A stretch of DNA of 64,000 nt, from positions 62,001 to 126,000 of the forward strand of contig JAFUFP010000049.1 of NCBI GenBank assembly GCA_017469845.1, written 5' to 3'. The stretch comes from Bacteroidales bacterium (GTDB lineage: Bacteria; Bacteroidota; Bacteroidia; Bacteroidales; UBA932). Below the pieces are notes generated by a model. It searched no databases. It worked only from the letters and a program-made list of their open reading frames with translations, and had not been told where the DNA came from. Position numbers and translations under genes: made by a program. This document shows, piece by piece, positions 54,067-63,608 of the stretch (within the stretch, counting starts at the first letter, position 1; each line of letters starts with the position of its first letter).

Positions 54067-54552
54067 CTATTTTTCGGGAATCGTGACTCCAAGGTGTGAA
54101 CATAGAGCCCTGCATCCTTCCATTATGTCATCGAAGGCCTTGTCGAAGTCTCCCGTGTACCACGGATCGGCGACGCTTCTGGGGAATCCTGTGTATTCCA
54201 TGAGGAGGTGGACTTTCGAAGTGTCGGATCCGCTTCCGGTTATCCAGCGGAGGAGCCTACGGTTGGATTCGTCCATGATGATGACGATGTCGGAAGAGTC
54301 GAATTCTCCCCTCGTTATCTTGTGGGCGTGGTGTTCGGTGAAGGGGATTCCGCGGGAGAACATCTCCCTTTTGGCGGGAGGGTAGATTCCGTTGCCGGTC
54401 TCCTCATCCGATACGGCGGCGCTCTCTATGATGAAATCATCCTGCCTTCCGGCTTTTTTGACGAGGTCCTTCATGACCATCTCGGCCATAGGGCTGCGGC
54501 AGATGTTGCCGTGGCAGAGGAACATTATCCTTTTCTTTTCTTTCTTCTCCAT
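54067..54552 (-). CDS. Low-molecular-weight protein tyrosine phosphatase
   Basis: This 161-residue cytosolic phosphatase has its CX5R loop at Cys13-Arg19 (FLCHGNICRSPMAEM). The general-acid Asp is in SVADPWYTGDFDKAFDDI. HHAHKITRGEFDSSDIVIIMDESNRR is the family middle. It dephosphorylates phosphotyrosine, here possibly linked to polysaccharide export or other substrates not visible in the window. It is 3 nt after the upstream unknown gene. Confidence 0.93.
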   Translation of the reverse strand: MEKKEKKRIMFLCHGNICRSPMAEMVMKDLVKKAGRQDDFIIESAAVSDEETGNGIYPPAKREMFSRGIPFTEHHAHKITRGEFDSSDIVIIMDESNRRLLRWITGSGSDTSKVHLLMEYTGFPRSVADPWYTGDFDKAFDDIMEGCRALCSHLGVTIPEK

Positions 54553-54555
54553 GGG

Positions 54556-55092
54556 TCAGATTTTTTGGAAACTGTATCCGAGGTTCTTGAGGTGGAGTCC
54601 CGCTCCGAAGCAGTACATGACGCGGCAGGTCTCGAGGAATAGACGGTATGCATCAGTGCTTCCCGGTTCTGCGCCGTAGTGGCGCATCAGGGAATTCGCC
54701 TGGACGGATAGTTCCCTCAGGGTGTTGGAGAGGCTTTCGGCTTCTTCGCTTCCGACCTTTATTCCGAGGAACTTCTCCATGATGTGCTCATCCATGTAGT
54801 CGTATCCCTTTTCTCCCTGGAGAACGGAATAGGGGAGATGAGCGGTATGCTCCCAGTCGGAGTCCCAGCATGAGGCTACGGCCATTCCGAGGAAGGCGGG
54901 CCATGCCAGGGCGACATCGGGGTAGGCGTTGTATTCCCTCACAGCTTCGGCGCAGTAAAGGGGGCCGAGCTCATTCCACCTGGAATCTATATCGGGTGTC
55001 GAAGGGAGTATGCCATCCAGAAGGCCCTTCTCCTTCAGGAAGGAGGTGAGATGGGTCCCGAGGGAGGCTGAATATGCAGTTACGTCAATCAT
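54556..55092 (-). CDS. Unknown conserved protein upstream of the tyrosine phosphatase
   Basis: This 178-residue soluble protein has no motif I can name. Features are an N-terminal helix (SLGTHLTSFLKEKGLLDGILP), an aromatic middle (DVALAWPAFLGMAVASCWDSDWEHTAHLPYSVL) and a helical C-terminus with RHYGAEPGSTDAYRLFLETCRVMYCFGAGLHLKNLGYSFQ. The start at 55090-55092 fits its promoter; a longer frame would cover it. Three nt separate it from the phosphatase, so they share a transcript. Confidence 0.75.
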   Translation of the reverse strand: MIDVTAYSASLGTHLTSFLKEKGLLDGILPSTPDIDSRWNELGPLYCAEAVREYNAYPDVALAWPAFLGMAVASCWDSDWEHTAHLPYSVLQGEKGYDYMDEHIMEKFLGIKVGSEEAESLSNTLRELSVQANSLMRHYGAEPGSTDAYRLFLETCRVMYCFGAGLHLKNLGYSFQKI

Positions 55093-55119
55093 CGTTGTTT
55101 TCTTTTCACTTTTCGGGCG

Positions 55120-55151
55120 CAAAGATACAGAAAAGGGGCTTATTCGGCAAA
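55120..55151 (-). promoter_or_regulatory. Promoter of the unknown gene-phosphatase operon
   Basis: On the minus strand TTTG (55148-55151), 20 nt, TATCTTTG (55120-55127). It lies 37 nt after the sbcC stop codon. Confidence 0.75.
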
Positions 55152-55187
55152 ACCGCCCACCATTGTCTTCCGCCATGGGGCGGAACA

Positions 55188-58004
55188 TCATTCGATGGAG
55201 ATTGTGCTGCCTTCGTCTGCGGATTTTTCGACCATTATCTTCCGATAGCGGTTCTTCATGCTTTCGACATGGGAAATCAGTCCTATGAGAGTGCCTTTTT
55301 GTGCCAGTCTTTCAAGAGTTTTCAGCGCCAATTCAAGCACGTCAGGACTCAAACTGCCGAATCCTTCATCCACGAACATGGTGTCGATTTTGACTCCTCC
55401 CGAACTGGACTGAGTCTCATCCGACAGTCCAAGCGCAAGCGCTAGTGAGGCCAGGAAGGTTTCTCCTCCGGACAATGATTTGATATCCCTTGTCTTTCCG
55501 CTGTAATGATCTTTGACGGCGATTCCCAGTCCCGTTTTTGCCCTGAGGGATCCTGCTCCTTCCGAGCGAACCAACTCGTACTGACCGCTGGACATGTCAT
55601 AAAGACGGAGGGATGCCTTGTAGAGAATACGGTCGAAATAGGACATCAGGACGAACGTCTCAAGTTCGATTTTTGCCTTTCCGTAAAGAGTCCCCCTCAA
55701 TGTGTTACTGAGGTTCTTCTTCCATTCGAGCTCCCTGCACAGTTCAGAGTAGCTTTTGCGTTCATCTTTGAGCTGCTTCAGAGCCGGATTGTTAACCATC
55801 AATCTCGCTTTAGCCTCCGTTTTCTTCCGTTCATTTTCTCCCAGCGCCTTTTTGTTTTCTTCGATGTCATTCCTGACTTTTCCCAAATCGGATGAGAGGG
55901 ATTCGTCTATACGTCTTTCAAGATCCTTGAGGACACTTTCGTTTGAGATGATCTTTTCATTGCAATCGTTGGCTGTGTCTTCTGTCTCTTTGATGGTGTT
56001 CTCAAGTTCCTTGATACCTTTTTCCAACTTCTCCTTTTCCTTCAAGGCTTCTTTCTCACTGCCGAAACTCAATTTCGAACGCTGCTCGTTGAGTATTTTC
56101 TCTTTGGCCTGCACGCGCGCCTCCTTTTCTCCAGAAGTATCTGATTCGATGATTGTCGTCAATTCGGCAATCCGTTTGTCCTTCTCCGGGATGATTTCGT
56201 CGGTCAATTTCTTCAGGCGGGAACACTTGTTTTCCGCCTCGTTGTATAATGTACGCAGTTCATACCTTTTATTTTCAGACTCTTTTATGATCAATTTTAA
56301 GGCGGAGCAGTTATCGGCTTTAAGATCTTTATAATCTTTGTGGTGCAACGCATCGCCCATTTCTTCGACAATGCGTTTTATTTCATCAGTCTTACCCTTT
56401 AGCGCTGATGACATTCCGGCGCACTGATTGGACTTCTTTTCCGCTTCGTCTGAGACTCTTTCATAAGCTTTCTTGAGATTATTAACCTGCTGCTCGGTAG
56501 GTGCTCCAGGAGGCAGAACAGCTTTGGAAGGGTGATGGAGAGATCCGCATACCGGGCATGGAACACCGTCTTGGAGACCTTCGGCCATATATCCGGCTTG
56601 GGCACGCAAGAACAGGTTATGGGAGGAATCGTGACGGGATCCCGCCTCCGACTTTTTGTTCAGAAGAAGCTCCAGATCCCTCTTGGCATTTTCGAGTTCT
56701 CTTTCATCCGACTCCACTTCTTCGATCCTTTCTTTCAGTTTTTCGAGAGACTGGATCGTATTTTTCAGTGTTTCGCCTTGATGCTTGATATCCTCTTTCT
56801 CCAATTCGCAGCCCTCAAGAGTTTTCAGCTCTTTTTCGAGTTTTCCCTTTTCGTCCATGAGGGTGTTGCGGTTGTCTCGGGCTTTTTGTAACAATTTCTT
56901 GCTGTTTTCCAAATCACGTCGGTCGGAATCAAGCTGCTCTTTATCCTTATCGTATTGGGAATACAGTGGGATCTGATCATCCAGAAGGGCGAGTTCGCCT
57001 TTCTTTTTGTCGGCCTCTTTTTTCCTCTCGGGGTTCTTCTCCTTCTCTTTGAGGAGATCCGATAAGTTCTTTTTCAGCTGTTTTTGCTCGTCGAGGATTT
57101 TGTTTCGCCTCTCTTTTTCTATGTTGTTCGTTTCTATTTTTTGTTTGAGAGCCGTTAATTGGGTCTCATTATCCTTGCATACTTTGATCGACTTTTCCGT
57201 CTCCTCGAGGGAACTCTTATCTTCTTTGATCAAGTCTTCGGCCAACTCGATCATCTTTTCCAGCTGGACGTCCGGGTCAATGTAATCATCCATGGCCTGA
57301 AGGAATGTGGAGTAAGCTTGGGAATTCTCGTTACCTTTGATTCCTTCCAGAAGATTCCGGATGGCATTTTGCTTAACTTTTCTTTCGGCATCCACCTCCG
57401 ATACTTCCTTTGCGATACTCTCCTCAAGATTATGGAAGCGCTCCGTCCCGAAGACTTTCCTCAAAATCAGCTGCTTGTCGTCATTATCCGATTGCAGAAG
57501 TTTTTGGAATTCCCCTTGGGGAATCATTGCGATCTTGGTGAATTGGTCATGGTTGATGCCCAAGATGGACTCAATCTTTTTGTTGACTTCCTTCACTGAA
57601 GAGATAGGAGGCTCTCCCGGAGAGGAAAGCTTCGCTGTGGCAGGTTGCTCGACATAGTAGTCGACAAAGCCTCCGTCTTTGTCCTTTTTCCGTTTGTCGG
57701 CCAATCTACTGTAAGGGAGACTCCTTTCCACGGTGTATTCCTTTCCTGCATATTCGAATCTGAGTTTCACGGATGTTTTCGTTGTTGGATCGGCATATTC
57801 AGAACGGAGCATCTGAGCTTCCCTCTGACCGCCGCTTGACTCACCGAAAAGTGCGAAACTTATCGCATCGAATATTGTGCTTTTTCCGGCTCCTGTGTTG
57901 CCGCAGATAAGAAAAACGCCAGTCTCTTCAAATTGTGAGAAATCGATTTCTACGGTTCCCTTGTATGAACCGAAAGCTGATATTGTAAGGTCTAAAGGTC
58001 GCAT
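55188..58004 (-). CDS. sbcC: Nuclease SbcCD subunit C (SMC-like ATPase)
   Basis: This 938-residue Rad50-like ATPase has Walker A CGNTGAGKST at 35-44, then two long Lys/Glu coiled-coil arms. Between them is the zinc-hook CPVC in GVPCPVCGSLHHP. The C-terminal lobe has the signature SLSGGETFLASLALALGLSD and Walker B TMFVDEGFGSL. With SbcD it cuts hairpins and protein-blocked DNA ends. Its start overlaps the sbcD stop by 13 nt. Codons look more A/T-rich than in the flanking genes. Confidence 0.95.
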   Translation of the reverse strand: MRPLDLTISAFGSYKGTVEIDFSQFEETGVFLICGNTGAGKSTIFDAISFALFGESSGGQREAQMLRSEYADPTTKTSVKLRFEYAGKEYTVERSLPYSRLADKRKKDKDGGFVDYYVEQPATAKLSSPGEPPISSVKEVNKKIESILGINHDQFTKIAMIPQGEFQKLLQSDNDDKQLILRKVFGTERFHNLEESIAKEVSEVDAERKVKQNAIRNLLEGIKGNENSQAYSTFLQAMDDYIDPDVQLEKMIELAEDLIKEDKSSLEETEKSIKVCKDNETQLTALKQKIETNNIEKERRNKILDEQKQLKKNLSDLLKEKEKNPERKKEADKKKGELALLDDQIPLYSQYDKDKEQLDSDRRDLENSKKLLQKARDNRNTLMDEKGKLEKELKTLEGCELEKEDIKHQGETLKNTIQSLEKLKERIEEVESDERELENAKRDLELLLNKKSEAGSRHDSSHNLFLRAQAGYMAEGLQDGVPCPVCGSLHHPSKAVLPPGAPTEQQVNNLKKAYERVSDEAEKKSNQCAGMSSALKGKTDEIKRIVEEMGDALHHKDYKDLKADNCSALKLIIKESENKRYELRTLYNEAENKCSRLKKLTDEIIPEKDKRIAELTTIIESDTSGEKEARVQAKEKILNEQRSKLSFGSEKEALKEKEKLEKGIKELENTIKETEDTANDCNEKIISNESVLKDLERRIDESLSSDLGKVRNDIEENKKALGENERKKTEAKARLMVNNPALKQLKDERKSYSELCRELEWKKNLSNTLRGTLYGKAKIELETFVLMSYFDRILYKASLRLYDMSSGQYELVRSEGAGSLRAKTGLGIAVKDHYSGKTRDIKSLSGGETFLASLALALGLSDETQSSSGGVKIDTMFVDEGFGSLSPDVLELALKTLERLAQKGTLIGLISHVESMKNRYRKIMVEKSADEGSTISIE

Positions 58005-59125
58005 TTGAGAATCGTTTTGATGAATTGGTTTTCCTGGTCGTTCATTTCTCTTCCGTTCTGCTTGAGGAACAGCTGATGGATGAAATCTTCGTCAGTTGTC
58101 AAAGAAGAAGTTGCACCCGGAACGATGCCACTTGCGCGGGTTCTCGCGTTGTCGTAATGCATTTCCACCATGTTGGGGTACAGCTTCTTAAGGGAGCGGT
58201 ATCCCTCTATTATGTCATTTTCGTCGGTGAGTGTTATCCTCAGGTAGGCGTTGGAGTATTCCGGATGCTGCGACCTGAAAGCGGAGGAGGTTATTTCGTC
58301 AAATTTTCCGCGCAGATCGTACCAATCATTTATCGGAGTTACAGGAATCTCCGTTATGGAGATGTTGCCCTTTTCCTTCAGCTCCACAATGGTTATGCTC
58401 TTTTGGTGGTCCACTTCAGCGATAGAGTACTTGAGCGGACTGCCGGAGTACCGGACATGTTTGTTTATGGATTGGGGTTTGTGGATATGTCCCAATGCCA
58501 CGTAGTCGATGCCGGCGAAGGCGTCGGCGCTTATGCAGTCCAATCCGCCTACGTTCGATTCTTCCGCTCCGGAAATGCTGGCTCCTGAAACGAACTGATG
58601 AGACAGACATACCGTACGTCTACTTGTGTCTATGCCCATATGCTTGACCGCTGCTGCTATGGCGTCGTTTTCCGTTTGTATGTTTTCGTCAGGAAAATAG
58701 TATTGTACAGTGGCTTTTCTCAAGAAGGGGAGCATATATACATCCAACTCTCCGAAAGCGTCTTTCATCGTTATGGGCGTGATGTTTCCGTCATAGACCG
58801 GAGACATGTGCAAACCGCTCTTGTCCAGAATGCGGGAACCATAAGCGATCCGCTCCGCTCCATCGTGATTGCCGCTGATTACGAATACTTCCAAATGCTT
58901 CGGAAGCCTTGTCAATGCAACCAGAAAATCATCAAAAAGTGCAAGCGCCTCTGCTGGAGGGTTGGACCGGTCAAAGACGTCACCCGCTATCAGGATACCG
59001 TCAGGCTCCTGTTCTTTTATGATGGGGATGACTTTATTGAAGAGGAAATGTCGTTGCTCTTCCAGCATCGGCAAATTCGAGATCTTCTTTCCCAGGTGCA
59101 GGTCAGATAAATGGATGAACTTCAT
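57992..59125 (-). CDS. sbcD: Nuclease SbcCD subunit D (Mre11-like)
   Basis: This 377-residue metallophosphoesterase nuclease has metal motifs FIHLSDLHLGKK, LIAGDVFDRSNPP, ISGNHDGAERI, LSHQF and VALGHIHKPQ, the full Mre11 set. The start at 59123-59125 gives the family N-terminus MKFIHLSDLHLG. Its promoter is at 59158-59188. It overlaps sbcC by 13 nt, so the two are translated together. Confidence 0.96.
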   Translation of the reverse strand: MKFIHLSDLHLGKKISNLPMLEEQRHFLFNKVIPIIKEQEPDGILIAGDVFDRSNPPAEALALFDDFLVALTRLPKHLEVFVISGNHDGAERIAYGSRILDKSGLHMSPVYDGNITPITMKDAFGELDVYMLPFLRKATVQYYFPDENIQTENDAIAAAVKHMGIDTSRRTVCLSHQFVSGASISGAEESNVGGLDCISADAFAGIDYVALGHIHKPQSINKHVRYSGSPLKYSIAEVDHQKSITIVELKEKGNISITEIPVTPINDWYDLRGKFDEITSSAFRSQHPEYSNAYLRITLTDENDIIEGYRSLKKLYPNMVEMHYDNARTRASGIVPGATSSLTTDEDFIHQLFLKQNGREMNDQENQFIKTILKCDL

Positions 59126-59157
59126 AATCTTGTTTTGTTTTTGTATGCTCGTATCCT

Positions 59158-59188
59158 CAAAAATACTCAATAATGGGTAATTTTCAAA
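59158..59188 (-). promoter_or_regulatory. Promoter of sbcDC
   Basis: On the minus strand TTTG (59185-59188), 19 nt, TATTTTTG (59158-59165). The leader is about 25 nt. Confidence 0.75.
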
Positions 59189-59326
59189 GATGACAAATGA
59201 CGTATTATGGCTATTTTCTCGGGTGCTTCCCGGTTACACTTTCAATATACGTCCGGTAAACGTTTTTTTTGATCACCGCCTCACCGATTGTTTGTTTGAG
59301 GGTGGAAATTTCTTCTGAAAAATGCA

Positions 59327-59334
59327 TATCTTTG
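59327..59334 (+). promoter_or_regulatory. -7 element of the TlpA-like gene
   Basis: TATCTTTG, 21 nt before the ATG at 59356. Confidence 0.5.
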
Positions 59335-59355
59335 AGTGACAAAACGGATTTCGAT

Positions 59356-59871
59356 ATGAAAAAGATTCTTCTTTTGGTTGTGATAGCCCTTTTTGCCGGC
59401 TGCCGCGTAGTTGACAAACCCGCCGAGGGCGATTTGGACGAGACATATGCTGTCGATCTCGTGAAACCCGGAAGCAAGGCTCCGGACTTCTCCCTCACAG
59501 GTCTTGACGGAAAGACCTACACCCTTGCCGATTTCAAGGGCAAGACGGTTGTGATTGATTTCTGGGCGTCATGGTGCCCGGACTGCCGAAACGAGACTGA
59601 ATACCTCCTCAAACTCCATAAGGACCATCCTGAGGTGGAGTTTGTAGGAATCTCTTTCGATACCGATGAGCAGCAGCTCCGCACTTTCCTCACGGAAAAC
59701 GGCATGGACTGGCTCCAGCTTACCGAAGGGTTCAAGAAGTGGAAGGAGACCAAGGTGTCTTCGGACTATGGCGTGAAATGGATCCCCACCAAATACGTCA
59801 TAAGCCCCAAGGGCAAGGTCCTTCTTTCAACCGTCGTCACTGAAAAAGTTGAGGCTTACCTCAATAAGTGA
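59356..59871 (+). CDS. TlpA-like thioredoxin-fold lipoprotein
   Basis: This 171-residue protein has a lipoprotein signal (LLVVIALFAGCRVV). The redox motif is Cys74-Pro-Asp-Cys77 in DFWASWCPDCRNE. GSKAPDFSLTGLDGKTYTLADFKGKTVVI is the AhpC/TSA-TlpA core, and the cis-Pro is in GVKWIPTKYVI. It should act as a periplasmic thiol-disulfide reductase or peroxiredoxin-like protein. Its stop codon overlaps no gene; the flavodoxin starts 26 nt on. Confidence 0.92.
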   Translation: MKKILLLVVIALFAGCRVVDKPAEGDLDETYAVDLVKPGSKAPDFSLTGLDGKTYTLADFKGKTVVIDFWASWCPDCRNETEYLLKLHKDHPEVEFVGISFDTDEQQLRTFLTENGMDWLQLTEGFKKWKETKVSSDYGVKWIPTKYVISPKGKVLLSTVVTEKVEAYLNK

Positions 59872-59897
59872 TATATTATCTAATTGAACAGTTGAAT

Positions 59898-60455
59898 ATG
59901 AAAAGGTTTTTGATGATTTGTGCGGCCGTCGCGTTCGTTCCCGCACTGATTTCCTGCGCCGGGGGAAAAGCAAAGAAAGCCGACGCCACCAAGATTCTTG
60001 TGGCTTATTATTCCGCGACCGGAACGACGGCCAAGGTCGCTGCTGATCTCGCTTCCGTAACCGGAGGTGACCTATATGAGATAAGGCCTGTCACTCCCTA
60101 CTCTGATGAAGACCTTGACTGGCGTAATCAGGAATCCAGGAGCAGTGTCGAGATGAAAGACCCTTCATGGAGGGAGCCTTTCGTTGAGGATCTCCAGGGT
60201 GCCGATTCATACGACGTGATCTATATCGGATTCCCGATATGGTGGAATACCGCTCCCACCGTCATCAATTCATTCATCGAGAAATACGGCTTCGAGGGGA
60301 AGACCGTTATCCTTTTCGGAACATCCGGAGGCAGCACTCTTGACAATGCCGTGAAAGTGTTCCGTGAAGCCTATCCGGACATCAATTGGAAGAGCGGAAA
60401 AACTCTCAACAACCTTACGACAGATGAGCTTAAGGCTTGGGTAGGATCCCTTTAA
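59898..60455 (+). CDS. Flavodoxin-like lipoprotein
   Basis: This 185-residue protein has a lipoprotein signal ending in ALISCAGG. The FMN-binding loop is in ILVAYYSATGTTAKVAADLA, and IYIGFPIWWNTAPTVINSFIEKY and LFGTSGGSTLDNAVK are the other flavin contacts. Lipid-anchored flavodoxins are common in Bacteroidales. Cotranscription with the TlpA-like protein suggests a shared extracytoplasmic redox role. The donor is unknown. Confidence 0.9.
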   Translation: MKRFLMICAAVAFVPALISCAGGKAKKADATKILVAYYSATGTTAKVAADLASVTGGDLYEIRPVTPYSDEDLDWRNQESRSSVEMKDPSWREPFVEDLQGADSYDVIYIGFPIWWNTAPTVINSFIEKYGFEGKTVILFGTSGGSTLDNAVKVFREAYPDINWKSGKTLNNLTTDELKAWVGSL

Positions 60456-60495
60456 GCAACTGATATTCATTTAAAAAGTTATTTTCATTCCCTAT

Positions 60496-61737
60496 ATGGA
60501 CAGTAAAACCCACGAACAGATAATCATCAAGATAAGCGGAGCCGACAAGCTCGGACTTACCGCTTCCGTCATGGGGATTCTCGCGAAGTACGATGCGCAG
60601 ATCCTCGATATCGGCCAGGCCGACATCCATAACTCCCTTTCCCTCGGAATAATGATCCGTATAGACGAGCAGCATTCCGGGCAGGTGATGAAGGAACTTC
60701 TCTTCAAAGCCACCGAATTGGGAGTCAACATCGGCTTCGAACCAGTCGACGATGATGAATATGAGGCGTGGGTTGGCCGTCAGGGAAAGAACCGCTTCAT
60801 CCTGACTCTGATCGGCAGAAGCCTTTCCGCAAAGCAGCTTCAGGCTGCGGCTCAGGCAGTGACTGAGCAGAACCTCAACATCGATTCGATAAGAAGGCTC
60901 ACCGGCAGGATGAGTCTCCGCAATCCCGTCAAGAACGTCCGTTCCTGCATCGAGTTCTCCCTTCGTGGCACTTCACTCGACAGGGATGCCCTCCAGTCCC
61001 GCCTGATGAAGCTTTCTTCAGAGATGGGATTCGATTTCTCATTCCAGAAGGATGACATGTACAGAAGGATGAGACGCCTCATCTGCTTCGATATGGATTC
61101 CACTCTGATACAGACTGAATGCATCGACGAACTGGCCGACAGGGCCGGAGTCGGTCCTCAAGTGAGGGAGATTACCGAAAGGGCGATGAGAGGGGAGTTC
61201 GATTTCAAGGAGAGTTTCAAACGGAGGGTAGCCCTCCTCAAAGGACTGGACATTTCCGTGATGAAGGACATCGCGGAACACATGCCGATAACCGAGGGAG
61301 TGGAGAGACTGATGTTCGTGCTCAAGCAGTGCGGCTACAAGATCGCTATCCTCAGCGGAGGATTCACCTACTTCGGAGAGTATCTCCAGAAGAAGTTCGG
61401 CATCGACTATGTCTTCGCCAATGAACTTGAAGTTGACGAAACCGGACATCTCACCGGAAATTACGTGGGTGATATCGTGGACGGACACAAGAAAGCTGAT
61501 CTTCTGAGGCTTATAGCCCAGACGGAGAAGGTCAACCTAGCGCAGACGATTGCCGTGGGTGACGGAGCCAATGATCTTCCGATGATTTCCCAGGCGGGAC
61601 TCGGTATCGCTTTCCACGCCAAACCGAAGGTTGTCGCCAATGCCAAGCAGTCGATCAATACCATCGGACTTGACGGAGTTCTGTATTTCCTGGGATTCAA
61701 GGACAGTCAGTTGGGAGAGAGCGGAGTTCTGAAATGA
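60496..61737 (+). CDS. serB: Phosphoserine phosphatase with N-terminal ACT domains
   Basis: This 413-residue enzyme completes serine synthesis. The HAD nucleophile is Asp199 in CFDMDSTLIQTECIDELAD (Asp199 and Asp201). ILSGGFTYFGEYL and AVGDGANDLPMISQAGLGIAFHAKP are the later motifs. The first about 190 residues are two ACT-like domains (EQIIIKISGADKLGLTASVMGILAKYDAQILDI, and RFILTLIGRSLSAKQL) that probably sense serine. The gene lies 40 nt after the flavodoxin and ends in a strong terminator. Confidence 0.95.
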   Translation: MDSKTHEQIIIKISGADKLGLTASVMGILAKYDAQILDIGQADIHNSLSLGIMIRIDEQHSGQVMKELLFKATELGVNIGFEPVDDDEYEAWVGRQGKNRFILTLIGRSLSAKQLQAAAQAVTEQNLNIDSIRRLTGRMSLRNPVKNVRSCIEFSLRGTSLDRDALQSRLMKLSSEMGFDFSFQKDDMYRRMRRLICFDMDSTLIQTECIDELADRAGVGPQVREITERAMRGEFDFKESFKRRVALLKGLDISVMKDIAEHMPITEGVERLMFVLKQCGYKIAILSGGFTYFGEYLQKKFGIDYVFANELEVDETGHLTGNYVGDIVDGHKKADLLRLIAQTEKVNLAQTIAVGDGANDLPMISQAGLGIAFHAKPKVVANAKQSINTIGLDGVLYFLGFKDSQLGESGVLK

Positions 61738-61762
61738 CGGTTCCGCAATCCGGAATAAAGCG

Positions 61763-61797
61763 AAACAGGAATCGCCATCGGCGGTTCCTGTTTTCTT
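61763..61797 (+). terminator. Terminator after serB
   Basis: The stem AAACAGGAATCGCC pairs with GGCGGTTCCTGTTT around ATC, followed by TTCTT. Confidence 0.85.
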
Positions 61798-61853
61798 GAA
61801 ATGCCTTTCCCGACATTCGGGAAGGTCCAAAGATCAGATTATTTGTGTCATTC

Positions 61854-63419
61854 TCAGAATCCCGATCCGAACTGTTTCCAGTACTTTTCTTCGAGTTCCT
61901 TCCATGAAGCGGCGGCTTCTTTGTATACCTTGTCCGTGTAAGCGTCCAACTTTTCAGGGGTGGGGTCTTCTTCGAGTTCTTTCAGTCCTGAGAGAGCTGA
62001 CTCCTCTATGGCTTTCACGTTCTCCATGAAGCCCTTCTTTGTCGTCTGCCAGGAAAGGGTGGCGAGCTTGTTGGCCTTCCTGAATTGCCAGAGGACGGCG
62101 TTGTCGGAGTACTTCTTGTGGCCGCAAAGGTCAAATGCTTCGGGTAGTTCAGTGGTTCCGCAGAAAATGGGGATTCTGGGGCTCTGGGCGGGATTGTCGA
62201 CCGAGAACCAGCATACTCCTCCGACAGAGTCGGGAAGCCAGTCACGAAGCTGTGTCACATGTGAATATGAGCACCAGGCTACGGCGACAGTGCGGCGGAA
62301 TTCCACCGTGCCGGGGGCGATTGCGTTGAGGGTGTTCCTCATGGTGGTTGTGAGCCAGGGGTTGGCTACGGGGCTAACTCCGGTATAAGCGGGGGTTTCT
62401 CCTCTCTTGGGATAATTGTACACGACATTCTTCGTCATGTCGAAGTCAGTTCCTTCGAAGGTCGAGCGGAGAAGGTCGGCAACATCTGTTGCGGAAAGTT
62501 TCCTCTCGGGTTTCACCGAGAAGGGGAGGGCCTCCATGTCGAAAGTGAGGCCAAGTGAAGGGGCGAGATTGTTCAGGATGAAGTATTCCCTGTCACGGAA
62601 ATTGTGCCCTTCGGCGTAGGAAGTGTTGTACGCCTTCCAGAAAAGAAGTTCACCCTTACCGTCCCAAAGACCGTTGTCGAGAGCGACTTTCTCCACATTG
62701 TTCGAGCAGAGGAAGTTCTTGGTGTCCTTCCTGTCGATCTTTCCGATTCTGGGGATGTTGGCGGATACCGCGACTTCGTCATCGGGGACTCTTCTTGCGA
62801 CCCATACGGCCCCTATCTTGTCCTTGCCGCATCCCGTTATCTCGAACTGCCAGATTTCGTTCTTGTCAGCTACCGAGAGGCATTCCCCTCCGTCACCGTA
62901 GCCGTAGGTCTGGGCCAAGGTGCCCATCAGGATGACCGCGTCGCGGGCATTGTCGCACCTCTGGAGGGCGACCCTTTCGAGTTCCTCGATGGTGAACATC
63001 CCCTTGGGGTTTATAAGGGTGTCCGGACCGGAAAATGTCGTTTCACCGATGGCAACCTGCTTTTCGTTGAGACAGGGGTATGCCGTGTTGAGATATGCGT
63101 AAGTGTGAGCCACTTCCGGGATCTCACCCATCAGGCGTACTCCGGTGGTGTCACCCCTGAAGGCGGTGTGCATGGTTCCGCGGTAGACTTTGTGCATCTT
63201 CCCCTTCGGATGGTCCTGTGCCGGTTCCATGTGTACCCAGGTGCGGTATGTGCCGTCGCAGGTGTGGGAAGTGATGACAGAGCCGTCGGCGCTGGCTTTT
63301 TTGCCTACCATGATGGAGGTGCAACTCTGGCCGCTGTACTCTTCGTATTTCTCTTGTGCCACCGCTACGAAAGCGAAGGTGGAAAGGATGAGGATGAGTG
63401 AAAGTATCCGTGATTTCAT
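61854..63419 (-). CDS. Secreted C69-family dipeptidase
   Basis: This 521-residue protein is of peptidase family C69 (dipeptidase A/secernin-like N-terminal nucleophile hydrolases). A signal peptide (LSLILILSTFAFVAVAQ) is followed by Cys33 in YSGQSCTSIMVGKKASADGSVI, the expected nucleophile after processing. GYGDGGECLSVADKNEIWQFEITG and VAWCSYSHVTQLRDWLPDSVGGVCWF are family stretches. It should split dipeptides outside the cytoplasm. The start at 63417-63419 fits a TATTTTTG -7 element at 63451-63458 (minus). Confidence 0.92.
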   Translation of the reverse strand: MKSRILSLILILSTFAFVAVAQEKYEEYSGQSCTSIMVGKKASADGSVITSHTCDGTYRTWVHMEPAQDHPKGKMHKVYRGTMHTAFRGDTTGVRLMGEIPEVAHTYAYLNTAYPCLNEKQVAIGETTFSGPDTLINPKGMFTIEELERVALQRCDNARDAVILMGTLAQTYGYGDGGECLSVADKNEIWQFEITGCGKDKIGAVWVARRVPDDEVAVSANIPRIGKIDRKDTKNFLCSNNVEKVALDNGLWDGKGELLFWKAYNTSYAEGHNFRDREYFILNNLAPSLGLTFDMEALPFSVKPERKLSATDVADLLRSTFEGTDFDMTKNVVYNYPKRGETPAYTGVSPVANPWLTTTMRNTLNAIAPGTVEFRRTVAVAWCSYSHVTQLRDWLPDSVGGVCWFSVDNPAQSPRIPIFCGTTELPEAFDLCGHKKYSDNAVLWQFRKANKLATLSWQTTKKGFMENVKAIEESALSGLKELEEDPTPEKLDAYTDKVYKEAAASWKELEEKYWKQFGSGF

Positions 63420-63566
63420 GGGCGAAAGTGTTAATTCCGTTGTATATGTACAAAAATAGACATTTTCGGGAGAATTCGCTCTCTTTGCCCTCCATGTGGG
63501 CGAATATCTGGCATGTCCGGGGGCGGAGGTCGTGAGGGAAGCGGTCCGCATATTTGGATTATTCAC

Positions 63567-63574
63567 TATCTTTG
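63567..63574 (+). promoter_or_regulatory. -7 element for the WaaP-like kinase gene
   Basis: TATCTTTG, 34 nt before the chosen TTG start; it diverges from the dipeptidase promoter. Confidence 0.45.
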
Positions 63575-63608
63575 CGCCCGTCCACATTTTTATGAACTTT
63601 TGACGCTT

